Positions 1 through 11,584 are shown, numbered from the stretch's first letter. The stretch: DNA of 64,000 nt from Cryptomeria japonica (GCF_030272615.1 NC_081406.1:211458997-211522996); one strand, 5' to 3'. Notes: generated by a model from the letters alone, not told the origin. Made by a program: numbers and translations.

Positions 1-1123
1 GTTCTATTGCTGGTGGATTATCCACTTTTAGTTGAGTTGCTAGTTGTTCAACTAAGGTAACCTGTACATCAACAGTTGCAGGAGGCTCCATATCTGGTGT
101 AGTGTTATCTCCAGATAGGTCAACTATGTTTTGAACATCATCAACAACATGAATAATGGTGTCATCCTTCTTCTTGAGAGGGTAGACCTCATCAGGTTGA
201 ATAATCTCTTCTTCATCCATTTCCAGTCGATTAACATCTTCAACAACATTATCCTCATTCATAGAGGATTGGATGAGCTCTTCCATTTGTTTGATTTCAC
301 AGGCTATATGATGGGTTTTAGTTTCAACAATTGCCTTCTTTCCACTGAGTAACTTCAGTCTTCTTGCTTTGAATGTAAACTGAGATTTGTATCGAGCAAC
401 TAAGGCACTAATATCATCTATAGAAAATTCAAAGAAATATTGTACAAATACCTCATCAATGGTTTGTTTTTCTAATTTAATAGCTTCCTCCCATTTGTTC
501 AAAAGAATAGTGTACAAATAATTTGAGATATCCTTTTCTAGTTCATGTGGATATCTACTGTAATGACACAGATGAGTGATTACTTGTTGAATCACTTGAT
601 CTTTCTGATTTTCAGTGAAGGAATCAAAATGCTCTTTTACATTGTCAAACCTATTCCTCCTTAGTGTCTTCATTATTCTTTCAAAATGGGTTTCTAGTTT
701 GAAAGATGCTATATCAATAGGCACAATTGCCTTTGACACTTCCTTAACCTTATTGGATGTTCTGCCGATTATTTTTGCCTTCTTTGGTTCTTCATCAGAA
801 TTCGTTTCTTCAGACTCTGGTTGCAAAATTAATTTTTTGCCTCTCTTCTTTCTCTCCTTCTTAACATATACTTTGGGTTTCGGTTCCTTTTTGGTTAGGA
901 CACTCTGAGTAACCCTAGTACTCTTTATTGCTGGAGATGCTTCATCAGATTTTTTATTCTTTCCTCTTGCACTTTTAGCAGGTGCAGTACTGGTTTGTGC
1001 AGGTGCATCTTGGACTACCACAATGTCCAATTTTCCCTTCTCTTTGTCTTTAGGTGATGCTAATAGGGTATTAGCATAACCAACCAGTAGATCATAGTTT
1101 ACCTCATAACTCTTGTCTTCCAT
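1..1123 (-). CDS. ORF2 of element E, C-terminal part, open to the window edge
   Basis: Read on the minus strand from the ATG at 1123-1121, this frame stays open for about 374 codons to the window edge, so its true end is not seen. It directly follows a TAA (1124-1126) that ends the preceding open segment in the same frame, so in an intact copy the two were probably one protein. The first third is a charged, low-complexity linker with a strongly basic patch (KKERKKRGKK) and an acidic patch (PESEETNSDEEP). The rest is helical-looking, Lys/Glu-rich sequence. It aligns by eye with the middle of the G copy (57476-56715). I recognise no enzyme motif. The basic patch could be a nuclear-localisation-like or nucleic-acid-binding segment (inference). 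No function is assigned. Confidence 0.6.
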   Translation of the reverse strand, partial: MEDKSYEVNYDLLVGYANTLLASPKDKEKGKLDIVVVQDAPAQTSTAPAKSARGKNKKSDEASPAIKSTRVTQSVLTKKEPKPKVYVKKERKKRGKKLILQPESEETNSDEEPKKAKIIGRTSNKVKEVSKAIVPIDIASFKLETHFERIMKTLRRNRFDNVKEHFDSFTENQKDQVIQQVITHLCHYSRYPHELEKDISNYLYTILLNKWEEAIKLEKQTIDEVFVQYFFEFSIDDISALVARYKSQFTFKARRLKLLSGKKAIVETKTHHIACEIKQMEELIQSSMNEDNVVEDVNRLEMDEEEIIQPDEVYPLKKKDDTIIHVVDDVQNIVDLSGDNTTPDMEPPATVDVQVTLVEQLATQLKVDNPPAIE

Positions 1124-2127
1124 TTATTCCTCTCTGGGCTCAATTGCTTGCATCAAGGAAAAATCAGTGGTAACAGTGAAGATTATATCCTTTTCAAAGT
1201 GCTTTACCACTTCTTCTGGTATTGTCATTCTCATACTCATTTTCTTTTGGAACTCATTAAAATACTTATTTATGGGAGTAGGGAAAGTATTCTTTACAGC
1301 CTTAATGTTGTTCTTAATTTGTGTTGAGACCAGTGAGTCCTTTGACCACTCAATGTCTCTAATTCCTAGTAGAAAGTTCTGAAAATAAAAGAATAATCCA
1401 ACCAATAGTTGACCATACTTGAATTTTTGACTGTTATCCTTTTTAACTGATTGCAAATTTTGAAATAATTTCCTTCTGATGGCTTTAGAAAGATCATAAT
1501 TTGCATTATCAACAATCATTCAGTGAGCAATATGAATTGTTGTAGATAGAACACTATTGAGTCTACTGGAGTAAAATACTTGATAGCCTATTACCATTGC
1601 TGCTAGTTTCACTGCAGGGTCTCCAATATTGTTGATAGAAAAGGCACACTTATCAGAAGTAGAACTGGTTAAGTTGGAGACAGTATCTTTAGAAATTTTT
1701 CTTAACTCGAGTTCTTCACTAGTTGAGAAATAACCAGTCACAGCCTAAATGGCTTCCTTAGTTATTGTGTGAATTCTCTCTAAATACATATTCTCTCCAT
1801 GAACTCAACTCAAAATGATTTTGATATGCACTTCTTCAAAATATTCAAGAAAATAAGGGCATTATGAAAACCCTTTTCAAAAACCCTAGCATATTTTGTC
1901 TTAATCTTATTGTTCTCATCACAAAGTGATTTCAACTGTGTGTAAATGTATAGAGATCCCAAATCTTCTATCTTGCAGTCAATGTAACTAGACAAATCAC
2001 CTTTGACCAAAACTCCATTGGGAACTTGTGATAATGCATTATATGACACAATTTGTTCTGCCTTTATAGTTTCCATAGGCTCAAAAGTAATCATTAACCT
2101 CTTTACAGTCTTTGTAGTCGATGCCAT
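1124..2127 (-). pseudogene. ORF2 of element E, N-terminal half, broken
   Basis: Three open pieces (2127-1810, 1741-1520, 1519-1124) make up the N-terminal half of the unfamiliar ORF2 protein. The last two share one frame with the open segment below 1123; the first is in another frame, so at least one indel separates them. In-frame stops include a TAG where the G copy has Gln (ITKEAI*AVTG against ITKEAIQAITG) and a TGA after HIAH. Shared blocks with the G copy (58688-57873) include IEDLGSLY/IEDLGTLE, TSSTSDK/TSATSDK, AMVIGYQV/SMAIGYKV and the YGQLLVGL/YGNLLVCL block. No catalytic motif is visible. The layout of one N-terminal globular block with a YGxLL motif recalls proteins labelled 'putative plant transposon protein' in angiosperms, but that is only a resemblance. 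Confidence 0.6.
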
Positions 2128-2580
2128 TCCAAATGAACAAGATTCAAAGGAGTATGTTCAAAGAAATACCTTGTTTCGTGCATGTTGCCTCGTTTACCGG
2201 TTGAAATGTCCAAGTGCACACTAGTTCGACCTTCTGCAACCTTCAATTCAACTTAATTTCATAAATCACAAAACAATTCGACAATTAACATCAAAACAAT
2301 CTTTCTCAGCTCAGCAAGCGCTCCAAATTTATTTCTCGAATGCATTAGGGTAAAAATGAAAAAGTAAAACTTGCTTTTATCCTTTTTACCTATTGCATTA
2401 AATGCTCGCCTGTTAGGGTTACAAACCCTAATTTCACCACTCAAGGAGAAAACCAGTTGATAACATATTGACAAAAAGTTACCAAAATTTCATGTTTCAA
2501 AATTCTTTTCCTGCTCATTTTGCACAAGGGGTTCAGAGACATTTTAACCGTTAAGATCCCCTTAGCCATATTAAAAAGTC
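2128..2580. other. spacer between gag and ORF2 of element E
   Basis: About 450 bases with no supportable frame separate the gag of element E from its ORF2. Element G has a spacer of similar size (58689-59249) in the same place, so this looks like part of the element's plan rather than a later insertion. I see no pol sequence in it. Confidence 0.4.
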
Positions 2581-3880
2581 TTAATTCACTGACGTAGGGT
2601 TCTCTTCACTGGGTGAAGGAACAACTTCTCCAGGTGAGTCATCACTTTTCTTCTTCCAAATCCGATTCATTTCCTCTCTGGTTTCTTCAACATTAACTTT
2701 CTGCTTTCCTTTTTGATCCTTAGAAGAGTTGACCGGTTTGCTATTTCTGGATCTACAAAATTTTGCTAAGTGCCCCGGTTTGTTACAATGATAATAGGCT
2801 ATACCAAATGATCTCCAAGGTCCAACATTTCCTCTTCCTGTTCTTCTTCTGTAGTTCATAGCCACATGACCAAAGTTATTACAGATGGTGCAAATAACAT
2901 TTGTTACCTATTCCATCTCAAATGGACTAAACCAGTTGTCGTAGGGTCTTTGCCAGTTCAGGTTTACCTTGTTGTCAAAGTTCCTCATCTAGTCACCATT
3001 TGGTCTTGGACGCATGTGTCATACATGATTGTTTGCTCCATATCTGCACTCAACAGATCTATGTCCATACATTCCACATGTGAAGCAATGACCTTCAAAT
3101 TTCTTGGACACATACCTAGAATTAGTGTTATAACTTGCATTTCTATTAGGTTTGTCTCTACAAACATTTGTAGTGTGACCAGGTTTATGTCAAATAAAAC
3201 AAACAGGTTTAAAGACCTTCTTACCAGTAGGCTTGTTGGTCTTAGGAGAAAATTTATTCTTAGGATTGTTTCTCTTTGTACCAGAGGATTCACCTTTTTC
3301 AGTTGTGTGAAAACCAAGTCCAGAGATATCACCCTTCATTCTTTGTGATTGAATTTGTTCTTCCAGCATGGTAGAGCTTCTATTGAACTTCTCCAATTTC
3401 TCATTGGCTTCAGTAAGCTATTTTGTGAGATCTTCATTATGTTTAGATAGGCTCTCTTTCAGAGATGATGCAAGTTCAAGATCTAGCTGCAAGTTCTCCT
3501 TTTCTTCTCTTTCAGCAATTATATGCTAATGCATAGTGGCATTTTCCCACTTGATCTCTTTCCTTGATAAGATCTTTAACAGCTCTTCTGGTTTCCAGTT
3601 CTTGATTCATGCAGATAGTGAGACCTTCTAGCTCTCTCCTCAGATTCAGTTTTTCACCTTTATCTTTTCAACTTCCTCTACTAAAGCATCAATATTGGCT
3701 TCATCTGAAGAACTATTATCAAATATCTATAATAGTTGTTCAGTTAGCTCTCTCCTTTTGACTTGAGAAGCTTTCAATTTGACCCTAAGGGTTTCAAGTT
3801 CATTTTCACTAGCTTCTAGCTCTCTAGCCATCTCGAAGTAGCTCATGTCCCCCATAGTGGTTTCAAGGCTCCCTTCTAAG
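2581..3880 (-). pseudogene. gag: gag-like protein of element E: coiled coil plus four CCHC knuckles
   Basis: The minus strand from about 3880 first encodes a Glu/Lys/Leu-rich coiled coil (for example RELEASENELETLRVKLK near 3830-3760). It continues through several stops to the motif SQRMKGDISGLGF (about 3340-3300), which resembles the GDKSGLGY motif of plant Ty1/copia gag proteins. Four CX2CX4HX4C zinc knuckles follow between about 3210 and 2750. Knuckle 2 (CFTCGMYGHRSVEC) is intact. Knuckle 1 has a TGA for its second Cys, knuckle 3 has Tyr for its last Cys, and knuckle 4 has Tyr for its first Cys. Two more TAG stops and a TGA lie between knuckles 2 and 3. Gag would bind RNA and form the particle. 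The tail (2865-2581) is charged. Protease, integrase and RT do not follow. Confidence 0.75.
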
Positions 3881-3902
3881 CAATTAGGCTTCAAAGAAGT
3901 TA

Positions 3903-3915
3903 GGATATAATACCA
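3903..3915 (-). other. primer binding site of element E
   Basis: The minus-strand sequence TGGTATTATATCC lies two bases inside the LTR end. Its start, TGGTAT, matches the initiator-methionine tRNA primer site used by most plant LTR retrotransposons (TGGTATCAGAGC); the second half has drifted. It fixes the orientation of element E as minus. Confidence 0.6.
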
Positions 3916-3917
3916 AT

Positions 3918-5064
3918 TGATGAACTTGAAAAGCACTGAGAGGGGGGGGGGGTGAATCAGTGACACCAAGAATAAAACTACTTCAAACACTAACCGGTAG
4001 ATGAACTTGACAAAGCTTTTAAACACAATGCGTGCAATCAAAAATGATATAACAATATCCACAAAAAGTAAAGCATCCACCATAACACAAGTGTTTGTAT
4101 GTGGAAAACCCCAATAAGTAAAAACCGCAGTGAGATGGAACTCACAAGTTAACTATTTGCAGTAATAGATAACTGATTGATTAAGGTCTACAAAGTGATC
4201 TGCTAGGAGCAAATCTTGTTAGAGATCCCACAGCCTGATTAGAAGCTTATACCCTATAAAGAGTAGTACCCTGTTAGGAGTAACCTCACTGGAGGATTTA
4301 AGAATCCAAACTAATAGACCACCCTGTTAGAGGATTTATACAATGAAGCTTGTTAGAGCTTACCCGATTAAGGGATTTGATTCTACTGTAATGGTAAGAA
4401 AACAACAAGAATGGTTTAATCTATTCTGAGTAGCACAATACTTGCTTAGTCAGATCCTTCTAAGCATATTCAACACTATTATGCAACACACTCTTCATCT
4501 TAACACTTATCACTCTTCAACAAAAAACTTTTGTTCTTCATGCATACCATCAGTTGTGAAAGATTTACTGAGATGTTGATATATAGGCATTTAGATTTCA
4601 TGTTGGCCTAAGGAAATCATAACACAATTTCCTAGGTACAGTGTATCTGGACAAGTGACCATAACTCATCATAAAAAGTACCACCAAGCAGTCGGTGCTG
4701 GTAACTCATCACAAAAATTACCGCCAAGTAGTCGGTGTTGGTAACTCATCACAAAAATTAACAAATACCGACTGGAACAATTAATACCAGTTTGAATAAA
4801 ACATATGAACCGATGTCCTTGAGTCTCCGCTTGATCTCCATCTTGATCTTCATCTTGATGCTGACTTAGTATAACCACAGGTTGTCTCTTATGCGTATAC
4901 TAGTTAACACAGAGTACCGGTTAGAGATTAACCACTAAGTATACCAGTTGACAGTGTAAATAATTGAAGTTACATTGGTAGTCAATATAATCATATGTGT
5001 GTGTGAGAGTGTTTCATCAATGACAACAAATGATGAATACATTACAATCATCATCAAGCCAACA
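3918..5064 (-). repeat. 5' LTR of element E (1,147 bp)
   Basis: On the minus strand it starts TGTTGGCTTGATGATG (at 5064) and ends TTCAAGTTCATCA (at 3918), followed by the PBS. Near its start it has TTGTTGTCATTGATGAAAC, and near its end a run of eleven C residues in the frame TGATTCAC(C)nTCTCA (3942-3952). Both are shared with other copia LTRs in the window. A second, truncated member of this LTR family sits inside gypsy element C at 31219-32339. No matching 3' LTR is in the window because the element runs off its left edge. Confidence 0.8.
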
Positions 5065-6031
5065 AGGGTAATCATCACCTTGAGAACTGTATCAAAGAAG
5101 AAAATTCAGAAAAGTGCCCAGACCTAGTTGACGAACAAGTGAAGATCTTAAAGGTCATCACATCTTATGAAGATCCTATCACACACCATATTAAACCCTT
5201 TTGTGGATGTCCCATTAGAGATATCGCATAGTGCCAAGTGAAATGAATGATTAATGTTACCAACTCTCTTACCCATGATCAAAATCATCTGAAGGTGAAA
5301 TCATCTATCCTATCATCTCCAGGAAGTATGTTCTTCATGTGTATGTGTCTTAGCTCCTAGTGGGTATGAATATTCCATTGACGAGTTCCTATTACGTTCC
5401 CCTTTTCACCAAAAATATGAAAAGAAAAAGAGTTTAGGGTGAAAGGGAATTTATTTTGAGAACCCAACCAATGGATTTGTTTAGTATGTAAGTAAGGTCG
5501 GTTAGGGTAGGTTAGATTAGTATTTTTTCTTTTAAAGAAGCACTACCATGTATTTGCTTGTCCTTGTGGATAGGAATGTACAATTTTTATTTTCCTTGGG
5601 TGCCTCGTGCACACAAGTTTTTGTTTGGTGGAAGAGTTTGTTTTCTTAGGACTCTTGAAAGTCAAATCCTGAAATACCTTGGAACTTCTTTTAGAGAGGT
5701 GAAAGCGACAAGGAATATTGAAAGTTTCCCAAAAAGAGAAAGCATAAAAGTTAGTAAGCAATTGTTTGCAGAAGGTATCATCTCCCCATTCATTGGTTGT
5801 TGTATATAGTGAGTGGTAGCCTTTATTTGTTCAAACTTTATAGCATTAAAGAAAGGGACAAGAAACAATAGTGTAGAGTAATTTTTTTTCCTTATGCATG
5901 ATTGAAGTAAAATTCTATGCACTTTTTAAAAAAAATGTAAAGAAGGAAAAGAAGTAAATTATACCCATTCAATTTTGGTAAAAGCCTAATAGATTCCTTA
6001 TATATATTTAATATAATGTTATTTACAAAAG

Positions 6032-6064
<33 letters not shown>

Positions 6065-6231
6065 AAGGAAGACAAAATAACAAAATATGTTTTCTTTCAA
6101 CATCAGTGGATGCAACATCTAGTAGGAGAAGGAAGAACCTAGATCTTGAGTCAATTAGATGTTTTTGACTGTCATCATCATCCTCATCATCATCCTTGAA
6201 ATCATTTGACCACTCCTATGGATTCTAGGCT
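5065..6231. other. unassigned non-coding stretch
   Basis: About 1.2 kb with only short frames (5558-5809 plus; 5543-5761 and 5662-5922 minus) that lack recognisable motifs. It contains a (TA)n tract and a GA-rich stretch near 5400-5450. I see nothing else in it. Confidence 0.5.
6032..6055. repeat. (TA)n microsatellite
   Basis: Twelve uninterrupted TA units in an AT-rich spacer. Confidence 0.9.
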
Positions 6232-6753
6232 CTAGTAAAAGACCACAGTCTTGAATTCCTCTATCCATTCCATACCTAGTGTTGAGTCCTCTCTTGAAAG
6301 CCTTTTGAGAAATTCACATGCAAGAAAGGAGTCGTCTTGATGTTCTTTAAGGAATATGGTGTAGAAATTGCCAACAAAGGGGAGCCATGGCACAACCACG
6401 CCCTTTTCTATAAAGGATTTAAATTTAGTCATGATAGGGAGCCTAACCCCATATTGTGCATACCTCATAACCTAGACCAACACATCCCCAAATAGTCCCT
6501 ACATCATTTTGGTTATAATTGGTGTTGGTTCACCCAAATCTAGCATTGTCCCTACGAAGCATGACATAATGTTTATGTCAACCCAATAGCTATCCTCATT
6601 GGGAAGGAAGTCTTCTCCAAATATCCATTTCACTGTTGCATCAACTAAGTCATTGTCCATCCCTAGCAAACATTCAAGGCGAACGTCATTAATTCTCCTT
6701 TGGAAGGCATGTTGGACCTTTGTCATGGTTAGCCTTACAAAAGTATGCATCAT
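6232..6753 (-). pseudogene. unknown broken reading frame
   Basis: Two minus-strand open pieces, 6753-6499 (84 codons) and 6468-6232 (78 codons), lie 30 bases apart. Both have good amino-acid complexity: the first contains FLPNEDSYWVDINIMSC, the second VVPWLPFVGNFYTIFL and DSFLACEFLKRLSRE. They read like one protein broken by stops. I do not recognise a family. The frames end just before an AT-rich LTR-like stretch, so this may be a retroelement ORF next to its LTR, but no zinc knuckle, protease or RT motif is visible. A decayed host gene fragment is equally possible. Confidence 0.35.
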
Positions 6754-6779
6754 AATACTATGATTTATTTCCTCTCTGC

Positions 6780-8470
6780 TAATTACTGTAGACGTATAAA
6801 TCTGACCACTTTCTTAAATAAATATTTAATATTTATTTTAACCCCATTCCTCCTATTAATTAAATCTTATTTAATTAATTTCTTCGTTTTCATCTATTTG
6901 ATTAAATAAATTACTCAATTTATTTAATTAAATTCACGTAAACCTTTTCTATCCTTTAATTAAATAACTCACTTTATTTAATTAATTCTCCTTTCTTCCT
7001 TTTAATTAAATTTATATTTAATTAAATCCCCCCACTTGCATTTATGCAAGTTGCATCTATTTGGTTGAAATAAAGCAATTGTATTTTAAGTAAAATCCTA
7101 AAATCCCCCCCACTTGCATTTTCCTACATCTCCCACTTGCCTCCTAAACCTCTTCTAGAGCCTTCTAGATTCTTCTAAACTATCTTAATTAGCTTTAATC
7201 CTCCTAGACATGTCCTTTCCCTAAGTTTGAGGAGGTCACTTCTCAAATTTGGAGGAAAGTCTTTTAAAATGCATTTAAGGCTATATTTCTTCAACAAGCT
7301 AACTTGTTGAGCTCCCCCAAATTTGGAAGGATTCTTACAAATTTGTCCCCAAAGTCTTCCAAACCATTAATGTTTAACTCACCTTTGACCTTTGGTTAGA
7401 GACTTTCCTCTAACTCAACCATCCTTTTGACTCAAGGGTCTTATCAAACACTTATGGTTTTGACCATAGTTATCCATTTAACCCTTGCATAAGAGTTTAC
7501 CCCTTGGGTAAAAGATTTATCCATTGGATAACCCTAACCTAACCTTAACCTTTACCTCCTAAGGTAACTTTCATGTCTTCTCAGGCATTTAATGCCTCTT
7601 GCATCTCCTCTCAAGCAACCTCTTGTTGACAATTGTCACCATTTCATTGGTGAAAATTGTAAACATGGATTGATTAACTTTCAATCCTAGCCCTTGCTAA
7701 GATTATTCAATCTTAACCATCCATTGCCCTATTTCCCCTATAAATAGAGCTCTCATTTTTCATTTTCATATATCCAATTTTTTATGCATTTACATTATAG
7801 CCTAATTTACTAAGTATTTTAGCCTCTCTTTATTAAAAGATCATCATAGCATTTAGAAGCATTTTTTCATATCATATAATATTCATGCTAGGCTAGTATA
7901 TCACAATTAGGAAAATTTAGCAATATCTTTATCATATCACTATCTTCATACTAGCTTAATCATCATAAGTTTTAACACATCATATAGATGTTAGAATGCA
8001 TTCATGCATGTAGATCACAATATCACTCATTCTTGGAGTTGTCATTCCTAAGTCATTTGCTCAATGATCTGAGAGCAAAACATTGACTTTAGGGATCCTG
8101 TGAGTAGAGAACAATGGGACGCCCCTTGGGAAGTTAAACTAGTTCAATCAGTTTACATACTTGCACCAAGAGTCTCATTGGTATGTGGGTCTTTTGATCT
8201 CAGTTTATTCATTTTGATCACTGCATTTTCTCATGTACAATTACCTCTTAAGAAACCTAATTTTTAGAATGATCTCAAGATTATAATTAGAGGTTCGCTT
8301 TTATAGCAATCTAGACTTTTTGCATGAGTCAACTTTAACTCCTGCAATTATTTTTAGCAAGAACCAATCTCAAGGAAGCAGCAACACGTAGCAGCGGTCC
8401 TAAGGGTGGTATATTCCCAATGCAAATATTCCTCTGCATGACACTAAGGATGATGGAAATAATACACTTT
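6780..8470. other. AT-rich LTR-like non-coding stretch with a TATA-like box
   Basis: A TTAATTAAAT-rich block (about 6810-7030), a short perfect inverted repeat (ACTTGCATttATGCAAGT at 7034-7051), a C-rich segment and a TATA-like TATAAATAG (7739-7747) lie in a stretch without supportable genes. The block starts with TGTAGACG at about 6792. This arrangement is compatible with a long LTR and its promoter, but I found no second copy, primer site or target duplication in the window. Confidence 0.3.
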
Positions 8471-11117
8471 GGGTAAAGATAAAAATTAAGGAATTTAATA
8501 TTATCTTTATGATATAAGATTTGTTTCCTTATTGATGAATTTTTTTATATAATTAAAAATTCTATCCTCTTAGACGTCCTGTCATGTACGACTAAAATAT
8601 CTATGAATCCTTAGCATAATATCATATTTAATACTCCCATGAATCTTTGTTTGGCAGATTAATATGTAATGGATTAAGTGAAAAATCTAAAGGTTACTCT
8701 TGCTACCACTATAGTTTCCAACATGTGAAGTGGATTTAAAGCACCTCTTTAAAGAAAAAGTAAAAGGTTAGAGTCTGTTACATATGAAAAAGAAAAATAT
8801 AGCAATAAATGTAGGTGATGCAGAAAAATCTATTAGGGCTGTAGATTCTTGTCTAGCAGTAGAGTAATGTTCAAGAGAAATTAGAGTGATTTCCTTGTTG
8901 GGGCTATAGGCATCTATCTGGTAGCAAAGCTCTATCTGGTTGGCTATGGGAGGTCAAGTTCATCCATGTAGCTTAATTCATTTACATACTTTTTTTCTCA
9001 TCTTATCCAGTGAAGAAGGAATTAATCACATGTGCACATCATGTAGGAGAGCCACTCACCCTCACGTGCAAATTTCTAATGTACAAATTTCAATTATAAG
9101 TTAGAGAACACATCAAGACTCTTTTAAATACTATATTATAAAAATAATATTTCATTCCTAACATTTCTCTTGTCTTGAAGCATAGGGTTTGTGATGTCCC
9201 TTATCTCATGAAGTATAGTGTTTGCTTCAAGAATCCCAATCTCTATGGATAGTTGTCCCGTGGTCAGGTTATTATGAGTTAAATCCCTTACCCTCTATGA
9301 TTGTTTCAAATCATCATCCAAAGTCATTTAATGAAAGGTTTGACATTCTTTCGGAATTGCATAATGAAGGATTTTCTTATGCTCAAATTTTTTTTGTTGT
9401 AGGGAGTTCGAATATCAACAAGCATATGAAATGAGATCCTGAAGGTTTCAATTGATAAAGTCCATTACTAAAATCCAATCAGAGACATCCAATATGGACT
9501 ATCAGGAGGACCAATGGACAAAGCATTTGGTCTTCAGAAACAAAGGTTCCCTCGCAAGTTGCTAGAAATTGTAGACTTCTCTACAACAGTTGGTTCTTTG
9601 ACTTTTAATTTTGAAGATGGTAGCATAATTCTTGCATCGGCCACAATGCACAGTGGGTTCCGTTCCCATGAGGCAAGTAGTTTTCTTCCCTTCAAAGTAT
9701 GGGTCTACCTCACTAGAAGCCTCGCTTCCTTTCTATGCATCTCAACCACAAAAAATAGTCTCTTCAAACAAACTCTTCTCGCTTGCCATGTGTCACATCT
9801 ATTGGAAGTCTTACCAAAACATCCGACAAGCTCGTTAGGGGTCCCAAAAGAAAGGATCTCAATTATACCATATTCACAAGAAAGCTAACTGAGTTAATGC
9901 TTTCACTTGGCCTTTATGATGATCTCATAAATAGGACATGGATATGGTACCTTATGGCTTTGTCATTTCGTGCATCCTGTTCTCTTTCTAAGAAGATGGA
10001 TAAATAACATATTGTGTCTACCTAAGTGAAATAAGTAGACTTTGTAGAATGCCATTTCATGAGATGTTTGAAGTGTGTTTAAGAGCTTTGTGTTCATTGA
10101 AGCTTCCTTTTTAAGAATCTTTGGATTTAGTTTGTGATTTATTCCTTCCCTTCCCCCCCTAAAATTTGAAGATTTGACTTCTAAAATCCCGAAGGTCATT
10201 TCATAGGCTGCATCATGTCCCACACTTGTGAAACTTCTTGATTTCCCTAGTCATAAGGTGAAAACCTTATTAGGGATCAACAATATGGATTGTGAAAAAA
10301 TAGAATAGTAGATGTTTTGGAGGAAAGAGATTAATGAAGAGATATAAAAAAGAAGGAAAAGACTAAGGGAATTTTGGCTGAAGACTGAGTAGGGATTGAT
10401 AAAAGGGCTTCAAGAACCATAAGGTTGTGCTTCTCAAACTTCATCCTCTTGCATATTTTTAAGTAAATATTAGGTAAAAGCATAGATTTGTGTCACATTT
10501 TTGGTCAACTAAATAGTTTCTAGTAGAATAGTTTTTTCATAAACAATTTTAGGTGAAATAGTTCTGTTTGAAACCACATGCATATGTGGTAGATATTGTT
10601 GTAGGTGAAACACTTTCATCTAAAAGTATAAAATTCAATTTTTTCCATTGCAAATTTAAATTGTGATTGAATTTACATATAAGTTTTTGGTTGAAAAAAT
10701 TTGAGTAAAAAATATTTAGGTCAAAACCCTTTTGATTGAAATTATCTATTTTATTGCCTTTTTGGTAGGTGAACCCCTCTTTAGAGGAAAATTAAAAAAA
10801 GTTCAACTTTAAATTTCTCCAACTAGGGGAACTTTCATGAAAATTTGAAAATACTCTTTTGTAGAGCTCAGAGTCTAGAATACAATTTTTTTGATATCTT
10901 GATTAGTTTGAATATAATTTTTAAAAAATTATTGTAAGAAGTTTTTTATAATAAAAATGAGACTGATTAACTATAATTAAAAATATATTAAAACATGTAA
11001 TTAATTTAAAAATATATATGGCACATTAGAGGAGCGAATCCTCTCAAAAGGGTATGATTTTTCTTATAAATGATATAAAAATAGAGAAAATTTGATTTCA
11101 TATGAAAACATGACATT
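8471..11117. other. unassigned stretch
   Basis: No gene is supportable. Overlapping plus frames at 9222-10007 (the longest is 124 codons, 9514-9888) show no motif and no continuation. The rest is AT-rich with short frames only. Confidence 0.4.
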
Positions 11118-11584
11118 CTAGGGGAAAGGACCCAGTAGTTGAGCATGTACCAATTGTTGTGAGGGTTGTTGATACCTTTTGTTCCAAAAATTGAACAAAT
11201 AAAACCTATTGTTTGAAACAAAAAATACCAATTTTTGTTAGGAAATGTACCAACAGTTGTTAGGAAATGTACCAATAGTTGTTAAGAAATGTACTAATAT
11301 TGTAAAAAGTAACCAATCAGGTGATGCCATGTCAGCTCCACAACTATTGGGGTCTCTTTTGCACGCCTATTGGTCTCACTTTTTTTGGGGGCTGTTTTGG
11401 ACACCTTGGCAAAAAGCATGCTGATGTGGCATCATATTTGATGATGTGGCCCTGGAACCTTAGTTATAAGCAGGGGACTTGCCAAGTAAGCTGCTATAAA
11501 AAAATCAGAGTGATTTGAAATTTCCAAGTAGGATTTTGAGAAGCGCGAAGTTAGGGTGCACAACTACTGGGTTCTTTCCCCTAG
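11118..11584. mobile_element. small TIR element (MITE-like, 467 bp)
   Basis: The two ends are 24-bp inverted repeats with one mismatch: 11118-11141 begins CTAGGGGAAAGGACCC, and the complement of 11561-11584 begins CTAGGGGAAAGAACCC. If two more bases are included, the right end reads CACTAGGGGA inward, which recalls CACTA-type termini; the left end would have lost this (TTCTAGGGGA). I cannot find a clear target duplication. No transposase is encoded, so any movement would have needed an outside enzyme. Confidence 0.6.
11237..11302. repeat. three tandem 22-bp units
   Basis: The unit GTTAGGAAATGTACCAACAG and its variants start at 11237, 11259 and 11281, inside the TIR element. The third unit has drifted (GTTAAGAAATGTACTAATA). 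Confidence 0.8.

Noticed and set aside
131-908. Plus-strand open frames at 131-352 and 615-908
   Set aside because: They lie opposite the continuous minus-strand ORF2 frame of element E and have shadow-like, Phe/Leu/Ser-rich composition.
7739-7747. TATAAATAG as the promoter of a host gene
   Set aside because: No supportable coding sequence follows within 3 kb. It is more likely part of an old LTR.
9514-9888. Plus-strand 124-codon frame as a possible gene
   Set aside because: No recognisable motif, no continuation on either side, and overlapping frames of similar length. Not supported.
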